This document shows positions 36,639-47,052 of a stretch of 50,595 nucleotides of DNA, in pieces. Every line of letters begins with the position of its first letter. Position 1 is the stretch's first letter. The stretch is from assembly GCA_040757355.1 (NCBI GenBank), contig JBFLWY010000021.1:1-50595 (forward strand), written 5' to 3'. The position numbers were made by a program, and so were the translations under genes. Below the pieces are notes generated by a model. The model ran no database searches and was not told where the DNA came from. It was given only the letters and a program-made list of their open reading frames with translations. The stretch comes from DTYU01 sp040757355. Lineage in GTDB: Bacteria > Bacillota > Desulfotomaculia > Desulfotomaculales > Ammonificaceae.

Positions 36639-38573
36639 GTGAAAGAGAAACTGTTGACCAATTGCACCGCGAGCCAGAAAATGATTGCTAAAACGGCCCG
36701 GGAAGGGGTCAAGACGGTTTTTCACCGGGCTCAGGGCAAAAAGGCGTGCCCCTACGGGACGGGCGGTACCTGTTGCCGCATTTGCTACATGGGACCTTGC
36801 CGGGTAAGTGACAGCGGCACCGGGTCTGATACGGGGGTGTGCGGTGCGACGGCGGAAACGGTTTCCGCCAGGAACTTCGGCCGGATGATCGCCGCCGGGG
36901 CCGCGGCCCATTCCGACCACGCACGGGAGGTGGTGTTCACCTTTCTGGCGGCGGCACGCGGGGAAGCGCCGGGCTTCGAGATCCGGGACGAGGTAAAGCT
37001 CCGCGCGGTAGCGGCTGACCTAGGGATCGAAGCGGCGGGGAAAAGGAAAAACCAGCTTGCCGAAGAGGTGGGTCGCAAGCTTTTGGCTGAGTTCGGGCAG
37101 CAGGCCGGCGAACTCAACTTTATTCGCCGGGCGCCGGAAAAAAGGCAGGAAGTATGGCGGCGGCTCGGTGTAGTACCCAGGGGTATCGACCGCGAGGTCG
37201 TGGAGATGATGCACCGGACCTCTGTCGGGGTGGATCAGGATTACACCCACCTGCTGCTGCACGGCATGAGGACGTCGCTGGCGGACGGCTGGGGCGGGTC
37301 GATGATCGCGACGGAACTCCAGGACATCCTTCTCGGTACACCGGTTCCCATCAGGGCCAAGGTCAACCTGGGGGTGCTGAAGGCCGACAAGATAAACATC
37401 ATTGTGCACGGGCACGAGCCGCTTTTACCTGAACTGATGGTGGCGGCGTCTAAAGATGAGGAACTGCTGAACCAGGCGAAGGCCGCAGGGGCAAAAGGAA
37501 TCAACATAGCGGGCATATGCTGCACGGCAAACGAGGTCCTTATGCGCAGGGGAATTCCGGTAGCCGGGAGCGTCCTGCAGCAGGAATTGGCCATTGCCAC
37601 CGGCGCGGTCGAGGCGATGGTGGTCGACGTCCAGTGCGTCATGCAGGGACTGGGCACCGTGGCGCGCTGCTACCACACCGGGCTGTTTACCACATCGTCG
37701 CGGGCCCGGATTCCCGGTGCCGAACACCTCGAGTTCGACCACGAAAACGGCATGGAAGTAGCCCGCGAGATCATCCGCCGGGCTATCGCCAATTTCCCGA
37801 AGCGGGGAGCGGTAGAGATTCCTCCGGACGAACTGGATCTGATCGCCGGTTTCAGCCACGAAACGATAAACTATATGCTCGGCGGGCGGTTCCGCGCTTC
37901 TTACCGGCCGCTGAACGATAACATAATTAACGGCCGTATCCGCGGGGTGGCTGCGGTAGTGGGGTGTTCAAACCCGCGGGTGCGTTTCGGCGACCTGCAT
38001 ACGAGCATCGTGCGCGAACTTATCGCCAACAACGTACTCGTTTTGACTACGGGTTGTGCCGCGATCAACTGCGCCAAGGAGGGGCTGTTGGTGCCTGAGG
38101 CCGCGGAAATGGCGGGTTCAGGTCTGCGGGAGGTCTGCGAGGCGGTAGGTATGCCGCCGGTCCTGCACTGCGGCTCCTGCGTTGACAACAGCCGGTTGCT
38201 GGTCGCCAGTACGGCAGTGGTAAAGGAAGGCGGGCTGGGCGAGGACCTTTCGGAGGTTCCGGTTTGCGGTTGCGCGCCGGAGTGGATGAGTGAAAAAGCG
38301 ATAGCCATCGGGCAGTACTTCGTTACCAGCGGGGTGACCGTAGGTTTCGGCGTCGCCTTCCCGACCGTGGGGAGCCAAAAGCTTTCTGACTACGTGTTCG
38401 GCGGTATGAGGGAGCAAGTCGGCGCCAACTGGTTCTTTGAGCCTGACCCGATGGCGATGGCCCAGCAGATAATAACCCATATTGATTCCAAGCGTAAAGC
38501 CCTCGGAATTGATACCGCAAAAGAACGGGTGCTTTACGACATGGAGATGAGGAGGAAGCTGGAAGTTGTCTAA
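36639..38573 (+). CDS. acsA: Carbon monoxide dehydrogenase catalytic subunit (ACS-type)
   Basis: A 644-residue Ni-Fe CODH that interconverts CO and CO2 and feeds CO to acetyl-CoA synthase. The N-terminal CPYGTGGTCCRICYMGPCR carries the B/D-cluster cysteines; the C-cluster ligands are seen in NIAGICCTANE, VVGCSNPRV, TTGCAAINCAKEG, HCGSCVDNSR and CGCAPEWMSEKA. GTG 36639 follows AAGGAGG. The gene overlaps acsB by eight bases. Length is normal. Confidence 0.96.
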   Translation: MKEKLLTNCTASQKMIAKTAREGVKTVFHRAQGKKACPYGTGGTCCRICYMGPCRVSDSGTGSDTGVCGATAETVSARNFGRMIAAGAAAHSDHAREVVFTFLAAARGEAPGFEIRDEVKLRAVAADLGIEAAGKRKNQLAEEVGRKLLAEFGQQAGELNFIRRAPEKRQEVWRRLGVVPRGIDREVVEMMHRTSVGVDQDYTHLLLHGMRTSLADGWGGSMIATELQDILLGTPVPIRAKVNLGVLKADKINIIVHGHEPLLPELMVAASKDEELLNQAKAAGAKGINIAGICCTANEVLMRRGIPVAGSVLQQELAIATGAVEAMVVDVQCVMQGLGTVARCYHTGLFTTSSRARIPGAEHLEFDHENGMEVAREIIRRAIANFPKRGAVEIPPDELDLIAGFSHETINYMLGGRFRASYRPLNDNIINGRIRGVAAVVGCSNPRVRFGDLHTSIVRELIANNVLVLTTGCAAINCAKEGLLVPEAAEMAGSGLREVCEAVGMPPVLHCGSCVDNSRLLVASTAVVKEGGLGEDLSEVPVCGCAPEWMSEKAIAIGQYFVTSGVTVGFGVAFPTVGSQKLSDYVFGGMREQVGANWFFEPDPMAMAQQIITHIDSKRKALGIDTAKERVLYDMEMRRKLEVV

Positions 38574-40770
38574 GATCATTGCTTCAGCCGCTATCAGGGG
38601 TGCGCATCAAATCGTTGCGCGTGCGGAGGAGTCATTGCGGAGCGCGCTTGAGAAATACGGCCCCGAGACTCCGGTCGCCTTTCCGAACACCGGTTACTAC
38701 CTACCGGTTATTTACGGAATGCTGGGCATACCCGTTGAGAAGATCGGGGAACTGGGTCCGGTACTGGAGGAGGCCAAAAAGCTCCTCCCGCCGGTTCCGT
38801 CGAAACGGTGCTGGCTTCCGTACCTCGGTCCGGCACTGGATGCGGGGATGGCGACGCTCTTCGCCGACGAAATAATCGAGGCCACCAAATACCTCGACTC
38901 GCCCCCGTACACCATGACCTCTTCCCCAACGCCTGACAACCTATGGCTGGGAGCTGCGGACGATGTTATCCTGCGGAAGCGGGGTATCGAGTTCGTAGAC
39001 GGGACGGCGCCCGGCTTCGCGGCGATAGTCGGGGCGGCGCCGACTAACGAGATTGCGGTGAAGATAGCCCGTGAGCTCCAGGAGAAAAACCTCTACGTAT
39101 TCATGTCGGCGGCTACGGACGGGAAAAACATAGCGGAGCAGCTTGCGGAGGAAGGGGTCGAACTGGGCTGGGAAACCCGGCTGGTTCCTTTCGGCAAGGA
39201 CATTACCGCCACCGTTTTTTCCCTGGGGTTCGCGGCGCGCGCGGCAATGAGCTTCGGCGGGGTTAAGCCGGGCGACTTCCGGCGGATCCTGCTTTACAAC
39301 AAGAACCGCATTTTTGCTTTTGTTCTGGCTTTAGGTCTTGTTGACGACGAAAAGTACGCCCAGGCGGCCGGCGCGATCAACTTCGGTTTCCCGACGATTG
39401 CGGACACGGACATTCCCGAGATACTGCCGACGGGCGTTTGTACATACGAGCATGTTGTTTCAAAGGTGCCGCACGATAAGATTGTCAGCCGGGCAATTGA
39501 GGTCCGGGGCCTAAAGGTCACTGTCACCAAGGTCCCCATTCCGGTTGCCTTCGGCCCCGCCTTCGAGGGGGAGACTGTCCGCAAGGGCGACATGCACGCG
39601 GAATTCGGCGGCCAAAAAACCCCGGCCTTTGAGCTGGTCCGGATGCGGGACGCGGAACACGTCGAAGACGGCAAGATCGAGGTACTCGGCCCGGATGTGG
39701 ATACGATTCCGGAGGGCGGCAGGCTGCCGCTCGGAATCGTGGTGGACGTATACGGGCGAAAGATGCAGGAGGATTTCGAACCGGTGCTCGAGCGCCGGGT
39801 GCACTATTTCATCAATTACGCCCAGGGGCTTTGGCACATGGGACAGCGGGACATCACCTGGGTCCGGATATCCAAATCGGCTTTCAAGCAGGGAATCAGG
39901 ATGCGCCACTTCGGTGATATACTTTATGCTAAAATGAAGTCGGAGTTTGCCAGCATCCTGGACCGGGTGCAGGTTACGATTTTTACTGACGAACAGAAGG
40001 TTCTGGAAATGCGCGAGGAAGCCCGGCGGAGGTATGCAAGGCGCGACGCGCGGCTGAAGGCGCTCAGTGACGATACGGTGGATACGTTTTATTCGTGCAC
40101 CCTCTGCCAGTCCTTTGCTCCGACGCACGTCTGCGTGGTCCTGCCGGAGCGGGTCGGACTCTGCGGGTCGGTAAGCTGGCTTGACGCCAAGGCTGCCTAT
40201 GAGATAAACCCGCACGGCTGCAACCAGCCCATTCCCAAGAAAGATGTTATAGACCCGGCGAAAGGACAATGGAGGAGCTGCAACGAATTTATCTATCAGA
40301 ATTCACGCGGTACAATAGATACGGTTAATTTTTATACAATCATGGACAGTCCGCTGACGTCCTGCGGCTGTTTTGAAGCAATTATGGTGGTGATGCCGGA
40401 GTGTAACGGGTTCATGATCGTCAACCGGGAGTTCCGGGGTATGACCCCTTCGGGAATGACCTTTTCGACCCTAGCAGGCACGATCGGCGGGGGGATCCAG
40501 ACGCCCGGTTTCATGGGCATCGGCAAGTCGTACCTTGCATCCAAGAAATTCGTGATCGGTGACGGCGGGCTGGCCAGGATTACCTGGATGCCGAAGGAGT
40601 TCAAGGAACAGATGCGCCCCGTTCTGGAGGAGCGGGCGGAGGAATTGGGTCTCGGAAAGGACTTTGTTGATAAAATAGCCGATGAGACGGTGGGAGTGAC
40701 GGCGGACGAGATACTGCCCTTTCTTGAGGAAAAAGGTCACCCTGCCCTTACCATGGAACCCTTAATTTAA
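38566..40770 (+). CDS. acsB: Acetyl-CoA synthase, CODH/ACS complex beta subunit
   Basis: A 734-residue enzyme that joins CO, a methyl group from the corrinoid protein, and CoA. The A-cluster ligands are in CTLCQSFAPTHVC (C511, C514, C523), C533 and SCGCF (C600, C602), the same spacing as in the Moorella enzyme shifted by five residues. It includes the N-terminal CODH-binding domain present in bacterial forms. TTG 38566 overlaps the acsA end, with GAGGAGGAAG upstream. Confidence 0.96.
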   Translation: MSKIIASAAIRGAHQIVARAEESLRSALEKYGPETPVAFPNTGYYLPVIYGMLGIPVEKIGELGPVLEEAKKLLPPVPSKRCWLPYLGPALDAGMATLFADEIIEATKYLDSPPYTMTSSPTPDNLWLGAADDVILRKRGIEFVDGTAPGFAAIVGAAPTNEIAVKIARELQEKNLYVFMSAATDGKNIAEQLAEEGVELGWETRLVPFGKDITATVFSLGFAARAAMSFGGVKPGDFRRILLYNKNRIFAFVLALGLVDDEKYAQAAGAINFGFPTIADTDIPEILPTGVCTYEHVVSKVPHDKIVSRAIEVRGLKVTVTKVPIPVAFGPAFEGETVRKGDMHAEFGGQKTPAFELVRMRDAEHVEDGKIEVLGPDVDTIPEGGRLPLGIVVDVYGRKMQEDFEPVLERRVHYFINYAQGLWHMGQRDITWVRISKSAFKQGIRMRHFGDILYAKMKSEFASILDRVQVTIFTDEQKVLEMREEARRRYARRDARLKALSDDTVDTFYSCTLCQSFAPTHVCVVLPERVGLCGSVSWLDAKAAYEINPHGCNQPIPKKDVIDPAKGQWRSCNEFIYQNSRGTIDTVNFYTIMDSPLTSCGCFEAIMVVMPECNGFMIVNREFRGMTPSGMTFSTLAGTIGGGIQTPGFMGIGKSYLASKKFVIGDGGLARITWMPKEFKEQMRPVLEERAEELGLGKDFVDKIADETVGVTADEILPFLEEKGHPALTMEPLI

Positions 40771-40794
40771 GTAGGTGAGAGGAGTTTTATACCA

Positions 40795-42129
40795 ATGGCA
40801 CTTACGGGACTGGAAATCTTTAAACTCTTGCCCAAAACGAACTGTAAGGAGTGCGGACAACCGACCTGCCTTGCCTTTGCGATGCAACTTGCTGCGGGGA
40901 AAGCTTCACTCGATAAGTGTCCGCATGCCAGCGACCAAGCGAAGGAGGCTCTGGGTGCCGCTTCGGCTCCGCCTATTGCTCTGGTTAGGATCGGTGCGGG
41001 TGAGCGGGCGCTTGAGATCGGGAACGAGACGGTCCTGTTCCGGCACGACAAGCGCTTCGAGCATTCGGCGGGCATTGCCATTACTGTGCTGGATAACCTG
41101 GCACCGGATAAGATAGAAGCACGGGTGGCCGAGATAAACAAGCTGTGTTTCGACCGGGTGGGGCAAATGCACTGCGTGGACCTGGTAGCCGTGGAAAACG
41201 CTTCGGGTGATCCCCCTACGTTTGCGGCGGCGGTAAAGTTGATTCAGGGGAAGACGAACCTCGGTCTGATCCTTATCAGTGAAAATACCGAGGCCATGGC
41301 GGCGGCGCTCGCCGAGGCAGGCAGCGCCAAACCGCTGATTTACGCCGCTACTGCTGAGAACTGTGAGAAAATGGCCGCCCTGGCGCAGCAATACGACACG
41401 GCCCTGGCGGTGAAAGCTGAAAGCCTCGCCGGGCTCGCCGACCTGGTTAATAAGGTTACCGCCGCGGGTGCAAAGCAACTGGTTCTGGATACAGGGGCGC
41501 GGGAGGTAAACCAGGTACTTGCCGACCAGACACAGCTTAGGCGCCAGGCCTTGAAGCGCTTTCGACCCTTCGGCTACCCGGGGATAACCTTTGCGACCAA
41601 TCCGGACCCGGTCCAACGGGTGGTGGACGCCGGGGTTTATCTTGCGAAGTACGCGGGCATAGTCGTAGTGGATACAGCAGACCCGGCTGACATTCTGCCC
41701 CTGATAACTATGCGCCTCAACATTTACACCGACCCCCAGAAGCCGATTGCGGTCGAGCCGAAGGTCTACGAGATAGGTGCGGTAACCCCTCAATCGCCGC
41801 TCTTTGTCACCACAAACTTCTCGCTCACTTACTTCTGCGTGGCGGGGGATGTAGAGGCATCGCGGGTGCCTGCGTACATCCTGACGGTGGACACGGACGG
41901 AACCTCGGTGCTGACCGCCTGGGCTGCAGGCAAGTTTACTCCCGAGAAGATTGCGGCGGCCTTGACCGAGAGCGGAGCCGCCGACAAGGTATCGCACCGG
42001 AAAGTGATTATTCCCGGCGGGGTGGCTGTTTTGAGCGGCAAGCTCCAGGAGCTTTCCGGTTGGGAGGTCATGGTCGGCCCGCGGGAGTCAGCGAGCATTC
42101 CCGCCTTTGTTAAGCAGTTTTGGAATTAA
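40795..42129 (+). CDS. acsC: Corrinoid iron-sulphur protein large subunit
   Basis: A 444-residue subunit with an N-terminal [4Fe-4S] domain NCKECGQPTCLAFAMQLA...KCP (four cysteines), a TIM-barrel middle and a C-terminal cobalamin-binding part (PGGVAVLSGKLQELSGW). With AcsD it carries the methyl-cobalamin between AcsE and AcsB. ATG 40795. The spacing to acsB is 24 bases. Confidence 0.95.
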   Translation: MALTGLEIFKLLPKTNCKECGQPTCLAFAMQLAAGKASLDKCPHASDQAKEALGAASAPPIALVRIGAGERALEIGNETVLFRHDKRFEHSAGIAITVLDNLAPDKIEARVAEINKLCFDRVGQMHCVDLVAVENASGDPPTFAAAVKLIQGKTNLGLILISENTEAMAAALAEAGSAKPLIYAATAENCEKMAALAQQYDTALAVKAESLAGLADLVNKVTAAGAKQLVLDTGAREVNQVLADQTQLRRQALKRFRPFGYPGITFATNPDPVQRVVDAGVYLAKYAGIVVVDTADPADILPLITMRLNIYTDPQKPIAVEPKVYEIGAVTPQSPLFVTTNFSLTYFCVAGDVEASRVPAYILTVDTDGTSVLTAWAAGKFTPEKIAAALTESGAADKVSHRKVIIPGGVAVLSGKLQELSGWEVMVGPRESASIPAFVKQFWN

Positions 42130-42251
42130 AATTGAAATAGTAATAGTAAAACTTACCTGCCGGTTTTCCCTGGTTCATTTATCCAAAGCACCGGGTGGTA
42201 CCGGTTCAAGGTAAACGTTCTGTTTTATTTTTGGTTAAAAAGAGGCGGATA

Positions 42252-44144
42252 ATGACCGGAAACTCGGTATTGTTCCTTCCCGACAACCTTGAGGTGGAGA
42301 TCTCTCCCGGGCTGACTCTTCTCCAGGCGGCGGCTAATGCCGGGATCACGCTTCGCGGGGCCTGCGGCGGAAAGGGGGTCTGCGGCCGCTGCAAGGTCCA
42401 GGTTGAAAGCGGTAACGTAACCCTGACCGGGGCAAGTAAGATTACACCGGAGGAGGCGGCGGCCGGTTGGGTTCCGGCCTGCCGCGCGGTCCCCGAAGGC
42501 GATGCCGTTGTTTTTATACCTGAAGCGTCAAGGCTGGTGGAGCACCGGGTGCTGCTCGAAGAGCGGCAGGCCGGGGTGCTTGCGGCTGTCGAGGAGGATC
42601 TTGTAGCGGTTGCTCCGCTGTTCCGCAAGGAAGTTCTTAGGCTCTCTGAGCCGACGCTTGCAGATAACACCGATGATTACGGCCGGCTGATATGGACGCT
42701 CAGGCGTGAACGGGGAATTAAAGTAGCCTGGACAAGCCGCCGGATACTGAAAGACCTGCCGGGGGTCTTGCGGCACGCGAACTGGCACGTCTCGGTCGAC
42801 TTAGCCAAGATTGACGGCGGGTTCGAGATCCAGGCGGTAAAGCCGGCGGGCAAGAGAAGAAAAGACGTCTTCGGGCTCGCCGTAGACATCGGTACGACTA
42901 CCGTTGCGGTGGAACTGGTTAACCTTAAGACCGGAAAAGTTGTAGGGACGAACGGGACTTATAACCGTCAGGCAGCCTTTGGTGATGACATCATCTCAAG
43001 GATCATATACGCTACGGAGACTGCCGGGGGCCGGGCGGAGCTTCAAAAAGCGGTAGTCGAAACGATGAACGGGCTGGTCACCGAACTGTTGCGGTGGAAA
43101 AATCTCAGCCCGCGAGATGTCCGGGCGGTCGTCTGTGCCGGGAATACCACCATGATCCATCTCTTCCTGGGACTGGACCCGACCTACATCCGGCTGGAGC
43201 CTTATGTACCGTCGGTAAACCTACCGCCGCCGGTAAAAGCGGCGGAACTACGGCTTAAAGTGCACCCTGACGCCTGGGTGCATTGCCTGCCCGCCGTGGC
43301 CAGTTACGTAGGCGGCGACGTTACGGCGGGGGTTAAAGTCACCGGGATGGCTGATACAGAACCGCTTACTCTGTTCTTGGACATCGGCACCAACGGAGAG
43401 ATGGTGCTGGGAAACCGGGACTGGCTGATGGCTTGTGCCTGTTCGGCAGGTCCGGCCTTTGAGGGAAGCGGGATCGCCTGCGGGATGCGTGCCGTAGACG
43501 GGGCGATGGAAACCGTCCGGGTACTCTCTGAAGGTTTTGAAGTGGTATATGAGACCATAGGCAATAAAAAACCCTTGGGCATATGCGGTTCCGGGTTAAT
43601 TGACCTTCTTTCTTCATTACACCGGGCGGGGGTAATCGACCGGAACGGCAGGTTTGCAAAGGATTCGGCGTCCCCGCGGGTGCGCCGGGGAGGGGAAGGG
43701 ACGGAGTTTGTCGTAGCCTGGGGCAACGAGACGGGACACGGCCGGGACATCGTCTTAACGCAGGCCGACATCCAGAACCTTATGCGCGCCAAAGCCGCGG
43801 TTTTTGCGGGGCTGAGGACGCTGCTGGCCTCGGTCAACCTGGAGATCGGTACGGTAGATCGGGTTTTCATCGCGGGGGGGTTCGGGCGTTTCATCAATAT
43901 ACGAGACGCTGTCGCCATCGGTATGCTTCCGGATATCCCGCTCGAAAGTTATGCCTACGTCGGGAACACCGCTCTCAAGGGAGCGCGGCTGGCGCTGCTT
44001 TCAGGAAAGGTCATCGAAGAGATTAAAGAGATCGCCGGGCGGATGACGTATGTAGAACTGAGCACCGGAAACCGCTTTATGGAGGAGTTCATGTCCGCGC
44101 TTTTCCTCCCGCACACCGACATGGGTCTCTTCCCGTCGGTGTAA
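42252..44144 (+). CDS. acsV: Reductive activator of the corrinoid protein (RACo)
   Basis: A 630-residue ATP-dependent activator. N-terminal plant-type [2Fe-2S] domain with GACGGKGVCGRCKV and a later cysteine (PACRAV), linker, then an ASKHA-type ATPase region with AVDIGTTTVAVELV, DIGTNGEMVLG and FIAGGFGRFI. It reduces inactive Co(II) corrinoid protein to Co(I). Start is ATG 42252; an upstream TTG/GTG frame (42195) lacks support. The preceding 120 bases hold a weak ACCGG/CCGGT hairpin. Confidence 0.93.
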   Translation: MTGNSVLFLPDNLEVEISPGLTLLQAAANAGITLRGACGGKGVCGRCKVQVESGNVTLTGASKITPEEAAAGWVPACRAVPEGDAVVFIPEASRLVEHRVLLEERQAGVLAAVEEDLVAVAPLFRKEVLRLSEPTLADNTDDYGRLIWTLRRERGIKVAWTSRRILKDLPGVLRHANWHVSVDLAKIDGGFEIQAVKPAGKRRKDVFGLAVDIGTTTVAVELVNLKTGKVVGTNGTYNRQAAFGDDIISRIIYATETAGGRAELQKAVVETMNGLVTELLRWKNLSPRDVRAVVCAGNTTMIHLFLGLDPTYIRLEPYVPSVNLPPPVKAAELRLKVHPDAWVHCLPAVASYVGGDVTAGVKVTGMADTEPLTLFLDIGTNGEMVLGNRDWLMACACSAGPAFEGSGIACGMRAVDGAMETVRVLSEGFEVVYETIGNKKPLGICGSGLIDLLSSLHRAGVIDRNGRFAKDSASPRVRRGGEGTEFVVAWGNETGHGRDIVLTQADIQNLMRAKAAVFAGLRTLLASVNLEIGTVDRVFIAGGFGRFINIRDAVAIGMLPDIPLESYAYVGNTALKGARLALLSGKVIEEIKEIAGRMTYVELSTGNRFMEEFMSALFLPHTDMGLFPSV

Positions 44145-44152
44145 GGGAGGAT

Positions 44153-45049
44153 TTGTTAAACCCAACATATAAGAAAACACAGGCTCATCTAATGAGCACA
44201 AATTGTTTTAGGGAAAGGCCGGAGGACCTTGAGAAGTGGGATGTACATTTTGCACTTCCGACATGGCAGCGGCCTCAGAGAAAGGAATGGGACGTATTGT
44301 TCATTGCGGTCGCAGGTAAAGGAGGGACAGGCAAGACCACCTTTGTTGCGCTGGTGATAAAGCACCTGTTAAAAGCGGGAAAGCGGCCGATCCTTGCCGT
44401 CGACGCGGACGCGAACGCCAACCTTGCCCAAGCGCTCGGCATTGATGCCCCGGATTCCATCGCTGATATAATGCGTGCAGTGTCTGAGGACCGTGACAGC
44501 ATCCCGGCAGGGATGACCAAGGACAGGTATGTGGCTTATCGAATTCACCAGTCGCTTGCCGAAGGGAAGGACGTAGACCTGCTGGTGATGGGCGGCCCTG
44601 AGGGACCTGGGTGTTACTGTTACGTGAACAACCTGTTGCGGAGCTATATCAAGGAATTGGCCGGGAACTACCGGTATGTGGTGATGGACAACGAAGCCGG
44701 TCTCGAACACCTGAGCCGGCGTACGTCCCAAAACGTAGAGGTCTTATTTATTCTTTCCGACGCTACGGTAAAGGGTGTCCGCTCAGCCGGCCGCATCCGA
44801 GAGCTTGCGGACAGCCTGAAACTCGGGGTGAAGAATAAATATCTTGTGATCAACCGCGCCCGGCCGGATGATATCAAGATACTGGAACCGGAAATAGCCG
44901 GGACAGGACTCGAATACGCAGGTATGATTCCAGCAGACCCTGCTGTGGCGGAGTACGACCTTCGTTCATTCCCGCTTGTTTCGCTGCCGGATGATTCGCC
45001 TGCGGTGGCAGCGGCGGGAGAAATCTTGACCAGGGCGAAAGTTTTATGA
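44153..45049 (+). CDS. acsF: CooC/AcsF-type nickel-insertion ATPase
   Basis: A MinD-family ATPase for CODH or ACS nickel maturation. GKGGTGKTTFVALV is the deviant P-loop, GPGCYCY the dimer-bridging CxC, and VVMDNEAGLEHLSRR the Walker B/switch region. An extra ~55 residues precede the P-loop, rare in CooC. TTG 44153 has GGGAGG only two bases away; ATG 44192 (MSTNCFRERPEDL) is possible but has no ribosome site. It lies between acsV and acsD as in acetogens. Confidence 0.9.
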   Translation: MLNPTYKKTQAHLMSTNCFRERPEDLEKWDVHFALPTWQRPQRKEWDVLFIAVAGKGGTGKTTFVALVIKHLLKAGKRPILAVDADANANLAQALGIDAPDSIADIMRAVSEDRDSIPAGMTKDRYVAYRIHQSLAEGKDVDLLVMGGPEGPGCYCYVNNLLRSYIKELAGNYRYVVMDNEAGLEHLSRRTSQNVEVLFILSDATVKGVRSAGRIRELADSLKLGVKNKYLVINRARPDDIKILEPEIAGTGLEYAGMIPADPAVAEYDLRSFPLVSLPDDSPAVAAAGEILTRAKVL

Positions 45050-45098
45050 TTTAAAGGATATAGACTACTAATTTATTCTGGAAGGTTGGGATGCCAAG

Positions 45099-46043
45099 AT
45101 GTCGGTTACGATCGCAAAAGAGCGGTGGAGCAGCAAGTGTCTGGAAACGGTCTTGGGCACCGGTGTCAAGCAGGTGAAGGTTGGGGGGGATTGCACGCTC
45201 CCGTTCCTACATTTCGAAGGGGAGATACCAAACCCGCCGGCGGTGGCGCTCGAGGTCTTTGACGCACCGCCGCAGGAGTGGCCCGATTTCCTGTCGGCAG
45301 CTTACGAGGGAGTGCTCGGCGACCCGGCGGCCTGGGCCAAGAAGTGCACCGACTACGGAGCCGACCTTGTGGCGCTCCGTCTCACGCGGACTCATCCAGA
45401 CGGAGAAAACGTCTCTCCGGAAGAGGCCGCGCGGGTGGCCGCCTCCGTGGCGGAAGCGGTTGATGTACCCCTAATTGTTCTTGGTTGCGGGGTGGAGGAG
45501 AAGGACGCGGCGGTCCTGCCGGAAGTCGCGAACGCGCTGTCTGGGAAAAACTGCTTGCTGGGCTGCGCCACGCAGGAGAACTATAAATCGATCGTGGCGG
45601 GCTGCATTGCGAACGGGCACGCTGTGATCGCATCAAGCCCGCTGGACATCAACCTCGCGAAACAGCTCAATATCCTTATCACCGAGATGAATCTCGAACC
45701 CGAACGGATAGTCATGGACCCGTCGATAGGCGCTCTAGGGTACGGCATCGAGTACGCTTACTCGATCATCGAGCGGATGCGCACAGGGGCACTGATGGGG
45801 GACAAGATGCTTGCCATGCCGGTGGTTCTGCTGGTAGGGCAGGAGGCGTGGAAGACCAAGGAGGCCAAAACACCGGATGCGCCGGATTGGGGTGACCAGA
45901 AAAAGAGAGCGATCCTTTGGGAGGTCGCCACGGCCACCGGTTTGCTGCACGCGGGCGGTCATATTGCCATAGTAAGGCACCCGGAGTCCCTGAAACACAT
46001 TAAGGCGCACATTAACAAGATGATGCAGCCGCAGCAATATTAG
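45099..46043 (+). CDS. acsD: Corrinoid iron-sulphur protein small subunit
   Basis: A 314-residue TIM-barrel subunit that pairs with AcsC. VIASSPLDINLAKQLNILITEM and IVMDPSIGALGYGIEY-type segments (each quoted in part) are characteristic, as is the N-terminal GGDCTLPFLHFEGEIPN. ATG 45099. It follows acsF by ~50 bases. Confidence 0.95.
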   Translation: MSVTIAKERWSSKCLETVLGTGVKQVKVGGDCTLPFLHFEGEIPNPPAVALEVFDAPPQEWPDFLSAAYEGVLGDPAAWAKKCTDYGADLVALRLTRTHPDGENVSPEEAARVAASVAEAVDVPLIVLGCGVEEKDAAVLPEVANALSGKNCLLGCATQENYKSIVAGCIANGHAVIASSPLDINLAKQLNILITEMNLEPERIVMDPSIGALGYGIEYAYSIIERMRTGALMGDKMLAMPVVLLVGQEAWKTKEAKTPDAPDWGDQKKRAILWEVATATGLLHAGGHIAIVRHPESLKHIKAHINKMMQPQQY

Positions 46044-46055
46044 GAGGTGGGGGGA

Positions 46056-46850
46056 ATGATTTTAATCGGTGAGCGAATCAACGGGATGTTTAAGGATGTC
46101 AGGGAGGCCATATTGAACCGCGACCCCGAGCCGGTCAAGCGGCACGCCGTGCTTCAGACCCAGAACGGGGCGCGGTACCTTGACATCAACACCGGGCCAA
46201 CGGTGGCGGCAGAAGACCAGCCGGCGACGATGGAGTGGCTGGTTAAGGTGACACAGGAGGCAAGCCCCCTGCCCTGCTGTCTCGACTCGACCAACCCGGA
46301 CGCGATCGAAGCGGGGTTAAAGGTACACCGGGGGAAGGCGATGATCAACTCCACCACCGCTGATCAGTGGAAAATGGACATCTACCTGCCGATGGCGGCG
46401 AGATACGGTGCTGCCATCATTGGACTCGCGATGAACGAAAAAGGGGTACCTAAGGACGCCAACGACCGCCTGGCACTGGCGATGGAGATTGTAGCCAACG
46501 CCGATGCTTACGGCGTCCCCATGGAGGAACTTTATATAGATCCGCTGGTTTTGCCTGTCAACGTTGCGCAAGATCACGGGCCGGAGGTACTGGAAACCAT
46601 TCGCCAGGTCAAGCTGCTCGCCAGCCCTTCGCCGCGGACTGTTGTGGGCCTGTCGAACATTTCGCAGCGGTGCCCCAACCGGCCGCTCATCAACCGGACG
46701 TTCCTGGTGATGGGGATGGCTTGTGGGCTTGATGCCGCAATCGCGGATGTTGAGGACAACGACTTGGTGGACATGGCGGCAACGGCTAACATCATTTTAA
46801 ACAAAGAGATCTATTGTGACTCATACCTGAAAACTTTTCGCCAACGTTAG
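46056..46850 (+). CDS. acsE: Methyltetrahydrofolate:corrinoid protein methyltransferase
   Basis: A 264-residue pterin-binding TIM barrel that moves the methyl group of CH3-THF onto cobalt. Typical segments: ILIGERINGMFKD, YLDINTGP, CLDSTNPDAIEAGL, INSTTAD, TVVGLSNISQRCPNR. ATG 46056 follows AGGAGGTGGGG, so the GTG-type upstream start is not needed. It closes the acs block proper. Confidence 0.96.
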   Translation: MILIGERINGMFKDVREAILNRDPEPVKRHAVLQTQNGARYLDINTGPTVAAEDQPATMEWLVKVTQEASPLPCCLDSTNPDAIEAGLKVHRGKAMINSTTADQWKMDIYLPMAARYGAAIIGLAMNEKGVPKDANDRLALAMEIVANADAYGVPMEELYIDPLVLPVNVAQDHGPEVLETIRQVKLLASPSPRTVVGLSNISQRCPNRPLINRTFLVMGMACGLDAAIADVEDNDLVDMAATANIILNKEIYCDSYLKTFRQR

Positions 46851-47052
46851 CTAGGTTGTGGTTATGTTCCGAGATCACTGTTTACGCACTTTTCGGTGTT
46901 CAACAGCCCGGACACGGGTCCAGGCCGACTACAGTTATTAAAGGTCGGAGGCAGGGGGGCCGGAAGTGGAACTGAGGCTGTAATTCGCAAAGCGGTTCCC
47001 AAATCCTGCCTCGGATTCCTTGCATCCGACTTCTGTAAGATAGGGGTGTGTA
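46851..47052 (+). other. Intercistronic region with a possible hairpin
   Basis: GAGGCAGG (near 46945) and CCTGCCTC (near 47007) can pair across ~55 bases, enclosing CGGAAGTGGAAC and GCGGTTCCC. This could be a leader RNA or processing site before nfnA. I recognise no riboswitch and no gene. metF/metV, which often follow acsE, are not here. Confidence 0.35.
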